From Callaeas wilsoni (lineage: Eukaryota; Chordata; Aves; Passeriformes; Callaeidae), in the NCBI GenBank assembly GCA_013398955.1, contig VWPU01017707.1, positions 62,001-126,000 on the forward strand: a stretch of DNA of 64,000 nt, written 5' to 3'. This document shows positions 25,101 to 39,100 of this stretch, one piece after another. The notes beneath the pieces are model-generated. The model was not told where the DNA came from, ran no database searches, and saw only the letters and a program-made list of their open reading frames with translations. The translations under genes were made by a program, and so were the position numbers. Every line of letters begins with the position of its first letter. The first letter of the stretch is position 1.

Positions 25101-28100
25101 AGGGAGAAAAATACCTTACCTTTCGGAAAGCAGTGGAAGCCAACCTTTACTGAAGCTTTTTCGATTGGAGTACAGTCTTTCATACATTTCAGTACTGGGT
25201 CAACAGAGTAGCACGTAGATTCCTCACCATCAACAGTAGGATTTCTATTCAGCTTCACATAACTGCGCTGCAGCTTGCACCCTAAGAGGAAAAGGAAAGG
25301 TAGTTAAAATTGTAGAAATAAATCCCAATCGATCCTTGCAATAATAAAGGTCCATATTTTCTCTTCAGCTTTTATTAAAACACAGGTATCTGACAAACCA
25401 TTTTCACAGTAGCGAGGTTATCAAGATAGGACAATAATAAGTTAAGGAAAGAGTCTGAAAGGGGAGCTATTTTTAAAATCTAATTGCACAATATAACCCA
25501 AATGGAATCATGTATACGTATACTCAGTTTTTTAGAACCACATAATACACAGAAAATAACCTCTCATGTCTGAAAGCTATTAAGAATAGATACTGCAAGC
25601 ACAATGGCTACTTCATTGCATTAGGAAATATGTCAACCGTAGTGAATGGATAAAAAAAAAGGCAGCATTTATATAATAGCATCAAGGATAATTTTTGTAT
25701 TGGATGATTTTTATAATGCTGCAATTATCTCACTAGAAAGGTATAATGTAACTTAACAGGATCCCAGCTATGACTCTGTTTCCTGACACACAGACAAGTA
25801 CAATTCTGCTGCCACTGAAGTCAAGGAGAAAGCAACCATTAACTTCAATAGAATTATTTCAGGTTCAAGGTAAATGGAGACCTACCAAACAAAACTGTAT
25901 TGATGTTATGGGAGTCTAATATTATTTTTCCAGCTACATGTGAGATGAAACTCTTTACTGTAGGAGTAGTTCTAAATATTTTCCTGGGATCGCACCCTCA
26001 TGGTGCAGAACAAAAATGAAGTTTTTTTGTGCTTTGGAAATTTACATTAATGTAGGATCTGACACTGCATTCATAGTCTTGAAAGCTGTGTGGTTAAATT
26101 ATGTCTGCAGACAACACCTGAAACTGTTTAGATGCAATGGTGAAAATCACACTTCTTTTTCCAGTGGGAGCAAGATTAGGGCTGATTTTGCCTCTCAAGA
26201 AAAAAGCTATCCAGTGTAAGAAATAAAAATCAATAATTTAACATTGAGTTGCACGTGAGACAAAGGCTTTTGCTGGAGTATATATTCTCTATATTCACAA
26301 GCAGTGTTTTAAACAGTTAGTGGTTAATAAAGTTAAAATGCATACATATTGCTATTGAAATTTCTAAGTAAAAGATATCTGCTGCTTTAAAAAAATTATT
26401 TTCTAGCTGTTGGTAGAGGAAAAGTGAAATCATAATCTACCCAAGCATAAAGTTTTTCCAGATCCACTCACCACCAGAGCAGGTTTCTTCTAGCAATACC
26501 CACGAATGAACAAATGCAGAACAGCTGTATGCCAGCCTACGGTTTGGCATGAGGAATTCATTGTCCTTTTCTCTGTCATTATTACCACAAACTCCGCAGG
26601 TCTTTCCTCTCATCCATGAAGCAACGGTAACCTGCAAAACAGCACATCTTTGTAGTGAATGCTGAAGTGTTGGTCCATCACACTGGCAAGAAAGAAAGCA
26701 GTAACCTTGAAAGTAAGGGCAGTACCTTAAGATTTACACCATCGAAAGTCACCTCCTTCAGTCCGAGTGCTGGAACTTCCACGGTAATGGTTGCTCCATT
26801 CTTATAAATTTTAATATTTTCTGTAAAAAGATAGTGAATCATACAGTGATCATCTTAAATTAGTGGAGAAACTGTGTAACACAAAAGCCACCACAATGCG
26901 TTTTCCTTCACAATGATAGTTTTGCTGCTACAGTTAAATATATATATATTTAAGTGGAGAGGAAAAACAAAAATAGAAGAAATAATATATTTTCAAAAAT
27001 ATTCTACTGCTGTTACCTATCGTTGGAACTGACTATTGTATCCAGTGTGCTAAATTTTGTAATGGTAATGACAGTGGTGGTGCTCCAGCTAAATGTCTGA
27101 ACTAAAGCATCTCTCTGTGACTATAACATGAACTTTTATTCTGAACAATCACCAACTCGGGTATATGATAAGAAAGGGTTTTATTCACCTGTCAGTTATG
27201 CTGGAAGACAGTAAGAGTGTATATACTACAGGAAACATGAACATAAGTCAATACAAATCTTAAGAAAGTAGTCCTTAATTTTCTTCTTTGAATTAATTCC
27301 AATTGTGTTTTCTTTATGCTGAGATTTTTCTGTGAAATTTATAAAATATTGATATTTAGTTCCCAGGTCCATCCTAGAAAACTGGGTATCATAGCTTACC
27401 TTTTTCATACTCAGACCCTCCACTGTGTGATAGAACTCGTTCTTCATTGCATGCCACAAGGAGAGATGAATTTGAGGCAGGACAGATCGTGATGTTCCTT
27501 CAGAAAAAGCAAAAGTCAAAGAGAATAAATTAGTGGTTAATTTAAAATGTGAAAAGTACAGATATTTGTGACTATCTGAATTTGAATGAATGAACAAGCA
27601 GTTTTCTTTCCAAAGTGCAAAATTTATTGGGACTTTGGGCTTTAGTATTCGACCTTCGAAGAAAAACAGCATAGGGACTTAGTGAGCAAGTTATCAGATA
27701 TTGGTGGCTATGGAATTCAAGACAAGAACAACTACACCAAAGAGTCTCAGATGAGGATCTTTTCTGGAAATTCTGTCTTTCCCCAGATGTCTCTTTGAAA
27801 ACCAGTTTCACCTAGGAACTAGACATCTCCCACTCCCAGACTAACTCCCTGAAACTTTATACCAAATTTCTGAGCCCTCAGTATAAACCACACTTACGCC
27901 AATGTTGTATTTATGTGAACCTCTCTTGAGAAAGACTGAGGATCAACCTTTCTTGTAGTAATGATGAATTTTGGGTGTTCAGTACAATCTTGAACCACCA
28001 CCAAGTTGCAGCTTTTGTTGAAAGAATATGAATAGCTCACACGATCAAACGTTTTGAAATCTCTCTCCCTGATTTCACATGTGGCTGCAAAACAAAACCA

Positions 28101-31100
28101 TAAAAGAAACGGCAGATGTGACCATTGTATGTGTTGCTGTGAAGTATTGAAAGACACTCCTGTGAGATTGAACTACCCAGCAAACAGGAAGGAAACTTCC
28201 TCACGTCTTTGGCAGAAGCCAGAGCCTGTAAGGACATGAGAACACTACGAAATAACTACCTGCTGTAGACTATACTAGTATTGATTTTGATTACATGCCA
28301 AACACAAAACTCAAGCCAGCAAGGACTAAAATGTACAAAATTCTTGAAAATCTGGATGCCATAACAAACTGTGATTAAAATCCATTTCCCACAGGAGTGC
28401 TAGGCACCAACCAGGTAGAGACTCACGTGGCTCCTTTTTGAATAAAATTAACTGGGCAGAAAATACATGGACTCTCCTGTACCCATCATCTGATGCCTCT
28501 CAATGCAGAGTTGGCACCTTCTCAGAAGGGGCAAAAGACAGTCTCTAGTCCTTGAAGACAGGAGGGATTCCCAAACTCAGAACGTTTACAGCAGTTTGAA
28601 GCCTCTTCATTCACCTGCCAAAACACCTACTTCTCTGTGAGGGAAAGAACTGCTGAAAGCAGGGCTAGACATGCTATGCTTCCCTGTAAGACCATTAGAA
28701 GGAAAGGCAAGGCCCAGCCATGGCAGAGTATGGATCTACACACATTGCTTATTCATGAGACAAACATATAAGTAACATTTACATTGATCTTCTTGTGCTA
28801 TTTGTGAAGCTATTGCAGGAAATAAATTCCAGGCAGTGATATCTCGAGTCTCGTAAGATGGAGATGAGCCTAAGGGCAGAGTGAATGGCAATCGGAGTCC
28901 CTGACAATAAACTGTTACCTGAAAATGCAGAAATGAAAATACATTAAGATAAATTGAACCATATGCTCAAGATATGACTGCAAAAAACCCCCATGCTTAT
29001 CTTTTTAAAAAAAAACCCTTGAAGATGCATTTCTACAATTGCTGTTTTGTTAGTCTCTGCAGAATGCACCCAAACCTTCAGCTTTTGTGAAGAATCATTA
29101 TCATCTCTTCTAGTCATACTTGACTTTTTGAGAAATTGTTAAGAACATTGAAAAGTAACGGATAGAGATGAGTTTAAGTGATAATTGAGTGACTTCTTAA
29201 AAAATAAGGTAACAAGTAACTGAGATGATGGATGTGTTTGGAAAAATGAATATCGTGCATTAAGGGCTGAAAACTGGCATGTTCAGCATTGGGGTAAGAT
29301 CCTTCACTGTAGCTACAAATTGGATTTGCCAAGAGAATTAAATGAATGCTTAATGTGCCTACTTCTTCATCACATGTTAAAGATCCTGCAATACTGAAGC
29401 AACACAGAGGGTTAAAGACACACAAGTTTCTGTGTAACAATAGCTAGCTGTTATTAATTTGCCAGAGATCCATAGGGGAAATATTTCAAAGAGGTGCATA
29501 GGGATTTGGTAGACAAAGACCAATTAATCAGTGGGAATCTGCAGACCCTGCCTGTGCAAGCTGCTCTGAGAGGGTGACAAACTGCTCCAGTTTGGTTAGG
29601 GCAGAGTTGTATTTGTGGCTTGCTCAGACCTGCCACATCAAGCGTGGTTTCTGCAGATGTGGGACTGCAGTGCCAACACCCACAGATGCTGTTTGTGGCT
29701 GCAGCAGAGTGCAGAGTGCTCTCAAGGCCCTCACTATCTACTCTGAGACCCTCATTCAAGAGCTAGTCACACTGGGTAAAATGCATAAAGGTGTGAGTGC
29801 AAAACAGTCATACTTGAGACAATTTGGCCTCACCACTGTTCTCAGAATGCAAATAAAGTATTTAACTACAGAGTCTGGTTTTCAGATTACTACTGCACTG
29901 GACAAAAGCAGCACAGAATCAAGAGAACTGTTGTATGTATTTGAACACCCACCTAGTATAGTCAGGTACATAGCAGCTTCTCTAAAAGGGAATGATTTCC
30001 TTTTTGTTTCTTTACGTTAAGTGTAAAGACATTCTAAGTTGAAAATCATCCAAGGTAAGGAAAAGGAAAATAAAAATTTAACATACCTCAGGAGCTTTAA
30101 TTACTGTATCAATTGTTCGTGGAGATGTTGCAACTGCTCTTACTATAAATTCATGAGATGGACTTCTCTGATGTACTTCTGAGAAGCCCAACACGAGTGC
30201 TGCGCCAGGAACGTATTGCATGAAGCTAGAGATAACATGTGACAAACTCAGGTACATGAACAAAAGCACACATGGAATGGTGAGGACTACTGGCAAATGC
30301 AAAAAATCAGGAAAAAATGGAAGAACTGAAAAGCCAAGGAAATAATACTTTGGGTCAAATTAAATGGTTGATTTTATCCAGAGGAAACATATTGGTTTTA
30401 TTTTGCCTATTTAAAATGGTTATTTTTTGAGACTGAAGAGAAGAACATTTTAAAACAAAAAGGCATTGAACTGAAATATCAAATAATTTAATATGGAAAA
30501 TGAAATCAAGCATACTAAGTTTTTAAATATTTGGGGGCTATCATTTAATATGAAACATGTGGAAAAAGTAAAACACATTCATAAAATACTTATGTGCCAC
30601 TGGACTTGTGATTTCCATCCAAACACGGCCCGGACAAGTACGTTTGGGTTGAAAAATTTCATCTAATTCTATCAGTGATTTTCAAAAGCCAAGTAGGGTA
30701 AAAAAGTCAAATAAAAATATAGGAAATAATGAATTACATACGCTGTGCTTGTCTTTTTTATCCAGGATGGAAGCTTTTCCCATTGCACCTTCAACTGTGC
30801 AGCTGGCTTCTTTGCCAGTTGTCCCGTGGTAGCCACTGCTGCTATCTTGTAATCCCGGCACTCCTTGCCCCATCTCAGTCTGGCCTTTGTAAACAGGGAA
30901 AGAGTCACCCAGACTTCAGAAAGGAATCCCAGAATGAACCTTGACCATTTCAAAATGCAAAATTTTCTTTCACCAATTTGTGCATTGATCCTTCATATTT
31001 CCAATCTTTTGCTCTAAACAGGCTCACAGAGAAATTTTGACTTCTTCATGCAAAATCTGAGGCATAGTAGGAAAAAAGTTTTCCAGTCTGTGCAGAACTA

Positions 31101-33067
31101 CATATAGATGTTCCTGTCTCAAAGCAGCCACTGAAACCTGTTGAGATTTCCTTAGACATGGTAACTTCTTAATCAATATGTGTTTTTTCCTAGAAGAGGA
31201 CCGCACTATAATTTCTCTTCGCCTTCCCCAAGACCTCCTGATTTGAACCCACCCCACTTTCTTCAATACTGAATATCATGTTGAATTTGTTAATTGCAAC
31301 TGCAAAAAGCAGAGGTTTGTAAATTGTTGCACAAAGATTTCTTGCTCCAAAAGGAAGCATAGCACAGGGATATGCAAAAAAAGTAAAGACCTGTTCCTTC
31401 ATTTATGATACTCTCTCAGGCATCAACTCATTACCCAACTTTGCGTCTTCCATCTTTTCATAAAAATCCTAAGAAATACAACATTGTAAATGCCTTTGAG
31501 TTATGAATTTTTCGAAATCAGAGAGGAGTCTGACTTGGAAGGGAACGAGAAGGATCATCCAACTCCATGCAGAAAGAGTTTAGCTCCTGAGTAAATGGCC
31601 CACACAGGGATCAAATCCCATGTCCTTAGTGTTATTAACACCATGCTATAACCAGCTGAGCTAATCTTGGGGTCAATAAATTACATACACAAAAACAGGC
31701 ATATTCCCAGACAAGAAAACTCATAGGAAAACAAATAATAAATAGTGATGAAGAAGTCAATTTTTCAAATTTTTTTTAATGCTTCTACTGGTTATATTTT
31801 GATTTATCTTGAAAATCAGTATTCTTTTGCCAGATTTTGAAGTGTGTAAATTTTTTTTTACTATTATCTATTTTTAATTCAAAAGAATGATGAAACATTT
31901 TCTAAAACTTCACCAACTTTATGAAACACTTCAAAATAAGTATGCCTTTCCCGTTTAATACTTCTAATCAGCAGATTCTCTGTGCTTGCTCTGGGCTTTG
32001 TAGATGTCTCTCCGTGCGAAGCTGCCTGTGCACTTACCTGTGCTTTCAGAGGCAGTATCACAGCATCAGCACACGCTTTCCAATTGGTTTCAGCCAGCTG
32101 AACCACAACTAGTTGCACATCAACTTTGGCAGCATCAGAACGAACATATGCTGTAGCTTGATAACCTTGATTTCTGTTGTCACTCCTTACTGCCTGTGCC
32201 ACAATCGTAATGCCAGGTGGAATTACGTCTCCCAGGAAGTTGCGCTGAAAAACAGCCCCCAACCATCTGTGCCTAAGTATTTCTGTGTATTCACCAGAGA
32301 GCCTGCAGGCCAGTTAATGTGTGCTGATAGCAGGCAGCAGCCCTTGTCCTTCATCAGTTTAGTTTGCAGTACGTATTTCTATATCCACAATAGTTAAGGA
32401 TGAACTTGGTTGGAAACTTAATTATTCAAAGACGTGATTATTTTGATGAGAGATCCAAGACTCTTCCAAGCTATCTTTATGCGTATAGCAAGATTTTGTT
32501 CATTATTCTAATGTTTCAAACAGCTGCCTACAATGTATACTAGACATTCAGAGCAGTATACACATTCACAACTTATTTTACTACACTACAGTTTCTTCAA
32601 CCAATCAAATATCTTGAAATCCTTCTTAGTAGCAGAATTCCCCTAGACATTGCCTGCATTTGCAGAGCTATTTGTTCTATTATTATGTAGATACCTTAAT
32701 GCAGTACAATTATAGAATAGTAAGTGCATAATAAAGGTAAAGATGATCTGTGCTTAATGGGCCTTCACATTTACCAATCAGTAATGTCCATGGAAAGTCT
32801 GATTTTAGTTATAGTCTGCATGCACTCATGACCTCCAGTCTACATTTAAAAATAATTAGGCAGACTTATTTATTTCCTCCTCATTTTTACCTAAAGCAAC
32901 AGATTTTGCATTCTGGGCTTTCAAGGGAGAAAGAAAATTCTTTCCTCCTTAACTAACAGCTACATTCCCTTCAACTTGTATAATTTCCAAATCCAGGCTT
33001 TCACATACTGCAAACACCTTCAGAAATGAAGGAAAGGAAACCAGCAAACAAAAGCCTGAACACAAGG

Positions 33068-33120
<53 letters not shown>

Positions 33121-36100
33121 TGGAGGGAAAGATCTCAATGAACTTTGACTTTCAATTTACAGACTTGAGGTTTAGTATCCCTCCTGAGCCTAACCCCCTC
33201 AGCTGATTAGTGCCACCACATCTACAGCTCCTGGTCAGCAGCCAGCTAAGCCTGGCTACTTGTGGGTACCACACAGAGCTGTACCTCCCGTGTCAGGCTG
33301 GAGCCATGGCTGTGGTGGTGGATGCTGACTCTTTTGCTCCTCCTCGAGTTGTGGGCAGAATTTTCTCCATGGTGGTGGCTGCTGCTGCTGCTGCTGCTGT
33401 TTTTGTGCCTGCTTCCTGATTCAGAGGAAGATGATGATGAGCTGCTTGATCCTTTATGATCTGGATGCTATGAAATAAAAATAGGTTAAAAATCTATGAG
33501 ATAGCCTCTAGTTTTACAGTGTAAATATCAAAATCGGAGCTATCAGCCTCCCTTTATAGGTTACAGACAGACATATCTAGAGTGTTATTTTTATTTTCAT
33601 ATATAAACATGAATTATGTTGGGTTGGAATGTGCCTCAGATCCACCTTGACATCTCTGCTGAAGGAAAGACTGCATAGACACTGATTACAAATGGCAACA
33701 TCACACTCTGGTCTAATGGTAGGGAAAATGAAAAGTGGCATTTAATAAATGGTCAAATACATCCATAGCCAGAAAAAAAAAGATAATACAATTTTATGAA
33801 TAACACTATAAATCATCTTCCTCTTTCACATGGAGAATATATAATAACCCTACAGGTAACACCTACAAAAGCCACTCCATTATCACCCTTCTAACATAAG
33901 CTAGAAAATCTTTGCGCCATAATGCGTACTGAACCTGGTTTCTGAAAAAATCGTTCTGCGTAACGATTTTGCCATGGTTGCCTGAGAACTGTGGACATAA
34001 CTATTCCCACTGGAAGGTGCCACTGTTTTATCATTCCCCCATGGTCTTTGTTAACCTAGCTTTGGCTGCATTTGTATGTCCTGACCCAAATTTGAGGATT
34101 GCAAGTGCTGCAACACCGAAAAGATATAGTGTAATAGCATTTTAGTAATAAATCTGCTTTTTTTGGTTCATCATCGATATTGTTATTGCTCATTATGGAA
34201 TAGTCAAGGGAAATGGCCCAAAGCCCTTCAGTAACAGGCTTGATCACATGGCTGTAGATACCATGGCAATGTACACTTGAATTAGGCACCTACCCAATGG
34301 ATGTGAGCAGACTTGAAGTGGAGACTGTATACTTTTGGAAGGTGAAATTCCTGCAAAATTCCAAAAGAAGTTATTACCTACAGCCCAGTCAAGATCACCT
34401 CATAGCAGAAATCAAAGCATTAGACATTTTACCCATTCTGTAGAAACGGCATGACTACTGCCACCATTCACTTGGGACTTGATGTGTTTCGTCTCAGCTC
34501 GTTTGTCAGATTTGCTGTGCCAATGGGAAGCTCCAGTGCTTTCGCTGCTGCTGCTGCTACTCTGTGTTTTAGGCTTCTGCTCACGGACACTTCTCTCTCC
34601 TTCAGCAGCACTGGCAAGTGGAAATGATGTGGTCTTGGACTGCTTCTTAGCCTTATGCTTTATACCAGATGCTTTGCTACTGCTGCTACTGCTACCTTTG
34701 CTGCTGCCACTACTGCTTCTGCTGCTGCTGCTCTGGCTGCTGTTACTCCCGCTTCTGCTGCTTTTACCACTGTTCTTGCTGTTGCTGTCCTTGCTGCTGC
34801 TACTGCTATCCTTGCTGCTGCTACTCTTACTGCTACTGTTCTTGCTGCTGCTACTCTTAATACTACTGCTCTTGCTGCTGCTACTGCTATCCTTGCTGCT
34901 GCTACTCTTAATACTACTGCTCTTGCTACTGCTACTCTTGCTACTACTACCACTGCTCTTGCTGCTGCTACTGCTATCCTTGCTGCTGCTACTCTTAATA
35001 CTACTGCTCTTGCTGCTGCTACTTTTGCTTTTGCTGCTACTACTACTGCCACTACCGCTGCTACTACTGCTTTTACTGCTGCTGCTACTGCTGCTCTTGC
35101 TGCTGCTACTTTTGCTTTTGCTGCTACTACTGCTGCTTTTGCTGCTACTACTACTGAAGTGTCTCCAGCTCGATTTACTACTACTGCCACTACCGCTGCT
35201 ACTACTGCTTTTACTGCTGCTGCTACTGCCACTGTCCCCAAAGGGGTAGAACTTCTTTCCTTTGGCTTTGGACTGGCCTGTTTTCAGATTTATCTGGGTG
35301 CCTCCCTGTGATGCTCTGTCATCAGAGTCGCTGCTGGAGGGGCTGCTCGTTGTACTCTCGGCACTTCCGCTAGTGCTGCTGGCGCTGGACGATGAGCTCC
35401 TATATTTTCTTGTCCCCTAGTCAAGGGTAACATTGGAAAAACAAAATTATTTTTCTGTGTTCCTGCAGAACAGCATAAGTAAAATCAGATGCAGACACCT
35501 CTGAATCTCTGCTGCCTTAGAAGTCAAGGTGTATGCTTGATAACATTCTTGCAATGCGTCACAATAATTCAAAGGCAATTTCATAATAATGTGTTAAACC
35601 CACACATAAGCAGAACAATATCCCAAACACTTTTGTGATAAGGTGCATGTGCAGCAGCTGTTGACCACACAGTGACATGTAACTGGTGTCAGTAATGACA
35701 ATGCTGTAGCTGTCACTGTCTCAGGGTAGGTTGTGTAGCTGTTGTCAGAGCATTTTGCTGCAGTTGCAGTAGACGGAAATAGACTACTTTTTGGCCATAC
35801 AACAGCTCTTTTATCTCTTACAAAGAGATTTTCAGAAAAGCACACAAAACCAACCTGCTCTTTCTAATGTCTTCCACTTGCAGAAAGGATGAGTGCAAAC
35901 AAAAGATCTGCAGAAAGACTTGTGTACCCAAAAGTCTGTCTTTATTTTCCACTTTGGCATAATAGCTAAACAAAGGAAGCTACTTAGTAGAAGAAGTAAA
36001 AATAAGCTTTGTGTAATGGCTCCCACAAATCCAGAAGTGGAATTTTGCAGCAGTACCTGGTCATCAGTGTCACCAAGGATTTTCTTCACTTTTTTAATTG

Positions 36101-39100
36101 CTTCTTTTCTAGAAGATGCTTGTGCCTTTGGATCTTCAAATGTTACTAGACGTACCATTTTTGTAGGAGCTTGGTCTCCTGCTTGAATTGTGACTTGTAT
36201 TTTTTCAATAGGTGCCTCGGTGTAAACTGAAATTGCATGACAATTAGTATTACTGTTACTATTAGCAACTGAATGAGAGAATAAGCCAATTTTACCATAA
36301 TTTATTTAGCCTTTTTTTTTCAAATATAAATGTTAAATGAGTATTTTTGGTATTGAGCAACTTTGTCAAAATTTTTTTCTAATAGATAAAGGACATAATG
36401 TCAACCAAATTTTAAAATATTACCATGATATTAGGTTCTTTTCAAGTCAATAAACAGAATGATCAGCAGATTTAAGTCAAGTGAATTGGATTGCTTAAAG
36501 AGATAAACCATGGGTTAGTGTATTAAACGTCAGACAGGAATTAAGGCTCAACTCTTGAACGCTAAAGAATGGCCCAATGGTTAGGCCATTAGTTTGATAC
36601 TTAGGAGACCCAGATTCACTGGCCTGCTGTGCTTTTATTTCTTATGATCGTGGATTAAGACATTAAGGACTAGATCCTGGCAGGGTTAATCCATAATTCC
36701 CTTTTAGAGTCTGGGTTTTAGAATGTAGCTACAGGACACTGCATCAGATCTGTTGCCCATGTCCAATTGCTTCGTGCTTGCATCCCAAATCCAATGATTC
36801 AGGATGCATCAGACACACTCTGCAGGCACAGATCAGCTCTGCTTGATGCTGGCCACGCCGAGTGACATTGCTGGGAGAGCTGGGAAATTGCTGCTCAGGC
36901 GAGTGGGGGAGAAACAGATTCCTGCTGTGAGCAGTCTGTTGCCAACACTGGCAGGCCTGGTACTTCTAATGGTAGATTTAGTGGTACTTAAGATGCAAAA
37001 AATATAGATGTACCTATACCTCTACATCTATCTATCTGTATGTGTGTGTGTATATGCACACACCTCCACCCACTATTTTCCTTTTTGTGCCCAGTTGTAT
37101 TTACCTGGCTTGAAGCTCATTCTCAGGGCGTGCTCTCCAACTAAGTAATAAAGAGGCACGTTTTTGATAAATGCTGCATGTACGCTTTTCTTCTCAATGC
37201 ACACTTGAACTCCAAATGTACTCGCATTGAAGCACACGGTCTGAACAAATGGCTCTTTTCGGGAAGAAGAGTGTCCAGAAGAAAAGGGATTTCCTGATGA
37301 AACATCCTCAGCAGACTGTCTATCCTATTAGGTAGCACACACGTCATGTTAATTCAGACAACAGTGAGAGGAATACCTGCATGTTATGCATCATATTTTG
37401 GTAACAGTTACCTATACTCTGCAGGGGGAATGAACCAGTTTATTTGAGATAGCAAGGCTATGGCATAGGCCAACTTGGTTTTAAATTGGACAAAGTTATC
37501 ATCTGAATGGGTTGATTAGACTACCTACTGTAAAAGGAGCTTAAGGCTATAGGAATGGAAAAGTATGTCACAAATTAATTCTAAATATTTAATTTTTCTT
37601 TCCTGGAATATTAGACAGTGTTATCAGGTTCTTGATAAAACTGAGTGTGCTTTAGAATGACTGGAGTTTTTTCCTTTGATTTTTAATGTGTCAGACAACA
37701 GAACTTTCAGCTATGTCCACAAAAATTCTGACTCACATGAGGTCTGACATGAATGTGACGCTATATCAATTAAACGGTCAAAACATATCATGTATTAGAA
37801 ATTTCAAAAAACTATGTAATTTACATGTAATAAACAATGCTTGCAGAAGAACAAATTAAAATTAATTAAAATTAGAATCAAATCCATGAAATGAAAACTA
37901 TGATTTCCTGAAGCAATGAAGCAAATATCTAAAGACACAATAATCATAAGCTTTCGTTTCACATGTAATTCAGGTTTACAATTAATTTTTTTATGCAGTT
38001 TGTCATGTCTCACAAGATTCCAGCCTTGCATGAGCCCTGCCAAAAAACCTGAAATTTCTCGTGATACTGGGAAATGCTCCGCTCAGTGCCATTTTTCAGT
38101 TGCTGTTCATTTAAGAGTAGCTGCAGAGTGCCGAGTTTTCAGGAAGAGCAGCACAGAGGCACAAAGCAGAAGAAAGCTTGTTCCAGGATATTGGAAACTG
38201 CTCTCACTGATGGCACGTTTGTCTATTGACTTCTCCATAGGAAAGTGCTGTTCTTGTCCTCTGTTCATCTCTTATTTTATCTGAAAACCCTTCAGAGTTG
38301 CAGGATAACAGTGAAACCAGAACAGAACAGTGTATTCCTCACCTCTGTCAGTCTTTCACTAAATGAATTGCCACAGCGATGCCTTCACAACGCTGCCTGT
38401 CTTAGAAAGCCTATCCAGGCCTTTACAGAAACCTAGCTCAGGAAGTCGTGACACAAACTGCACTCCATCCTTGAATCAGGATGCTTATAAGCATTAAATT
38501 TGACTCCGTAAGTCGAGCAGTGGAGCATCTTGTGGAACACTTGTGACTGTCCCAGGAATGTGATGCTTGCATAATGGTTGCAAAGTATTTTAAAGATCGT
38601 GGGCCTGTAGATGGCACTGCAAAATTAATTACCAAAGAAAATGCCTTTCCTCTAGAAAAAGTGTTGTAAGTTTGATGTATTACACTCCAAATTTTAAAAT
38701 AATGTTACTGTAGGACTATTTGTGTTATTAGATTGAACCTGACTTATTTTGAGTGAAGCAGCATTGTTCAGAGATGAATTGTACCCTTCCATATAGAGAA
38801 AAGAAATGGTTCCCTACTGTCTAAAAGCCCAAAAAAGAATAGTCAGACACTACATCATTTACCCTGATGTTATCAGTCTCGCCTGATGCAGAATCTGAAT
38901 TGAAGGGCGTCTTCATTATGTCGGGCACTGCTTCAGGTAGAAGAACTGGAGTGATCTTACTAGCAGCCAAATCCCCAATATTTCGTGTAACAGCAAATGT
39001 CTTAGACCTGCAGAATAAACATTAGAGGAAACCTGTATTGATAAAGCACTGCTGAGGAAAAGACCTGAATAATGCATTGTAGCCTGCACTCAGCAACAAG

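Larger units (their letters stand above)
22145..25119 (-). other. Last intron of vitellogenin
   Basis: About 3 kb with GT..AG ends (GTAAGG donor, TTCTGACAG acceptor). Contains short simple repeats (23680-23708, 24573-24612) and T-rich runs. No additional exon is required by phase, and none was seen. Confidence 0.8.

Noticed and set aside
27226..27672. Minus-strand 148-codon frame across exon 27
   Set aside because: It is in the wrong phase. The exon frame set by neighbours gives ANITICPASNSS and ends at the GTAAGC donor.
29574..30020. Plus-strand open frame of 148 codons inside a vitellogenin intron
   Set aside because: No recognisable domain, no repeat-family match seen, no splice partner; compatible with chance.
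31596..31670. Functional tRNA-Ile gene
   Set aside because: The 5' acceptor arm is destroyed and the D and anticodon arms carry changes; it continues into a CR1-like tail, so it is a SINE head.
34479..35249. Plus-strand open frame of 256 codons rich in leucine, and 193-218 codon Ala/Val-rich frames on both strands
   Set aside because: These are other readings of the AGC/AGT serine triplet repeat of the phosvitin exon. No stop codons can arise in such a repeat, and there is no homology or independent gene structure.
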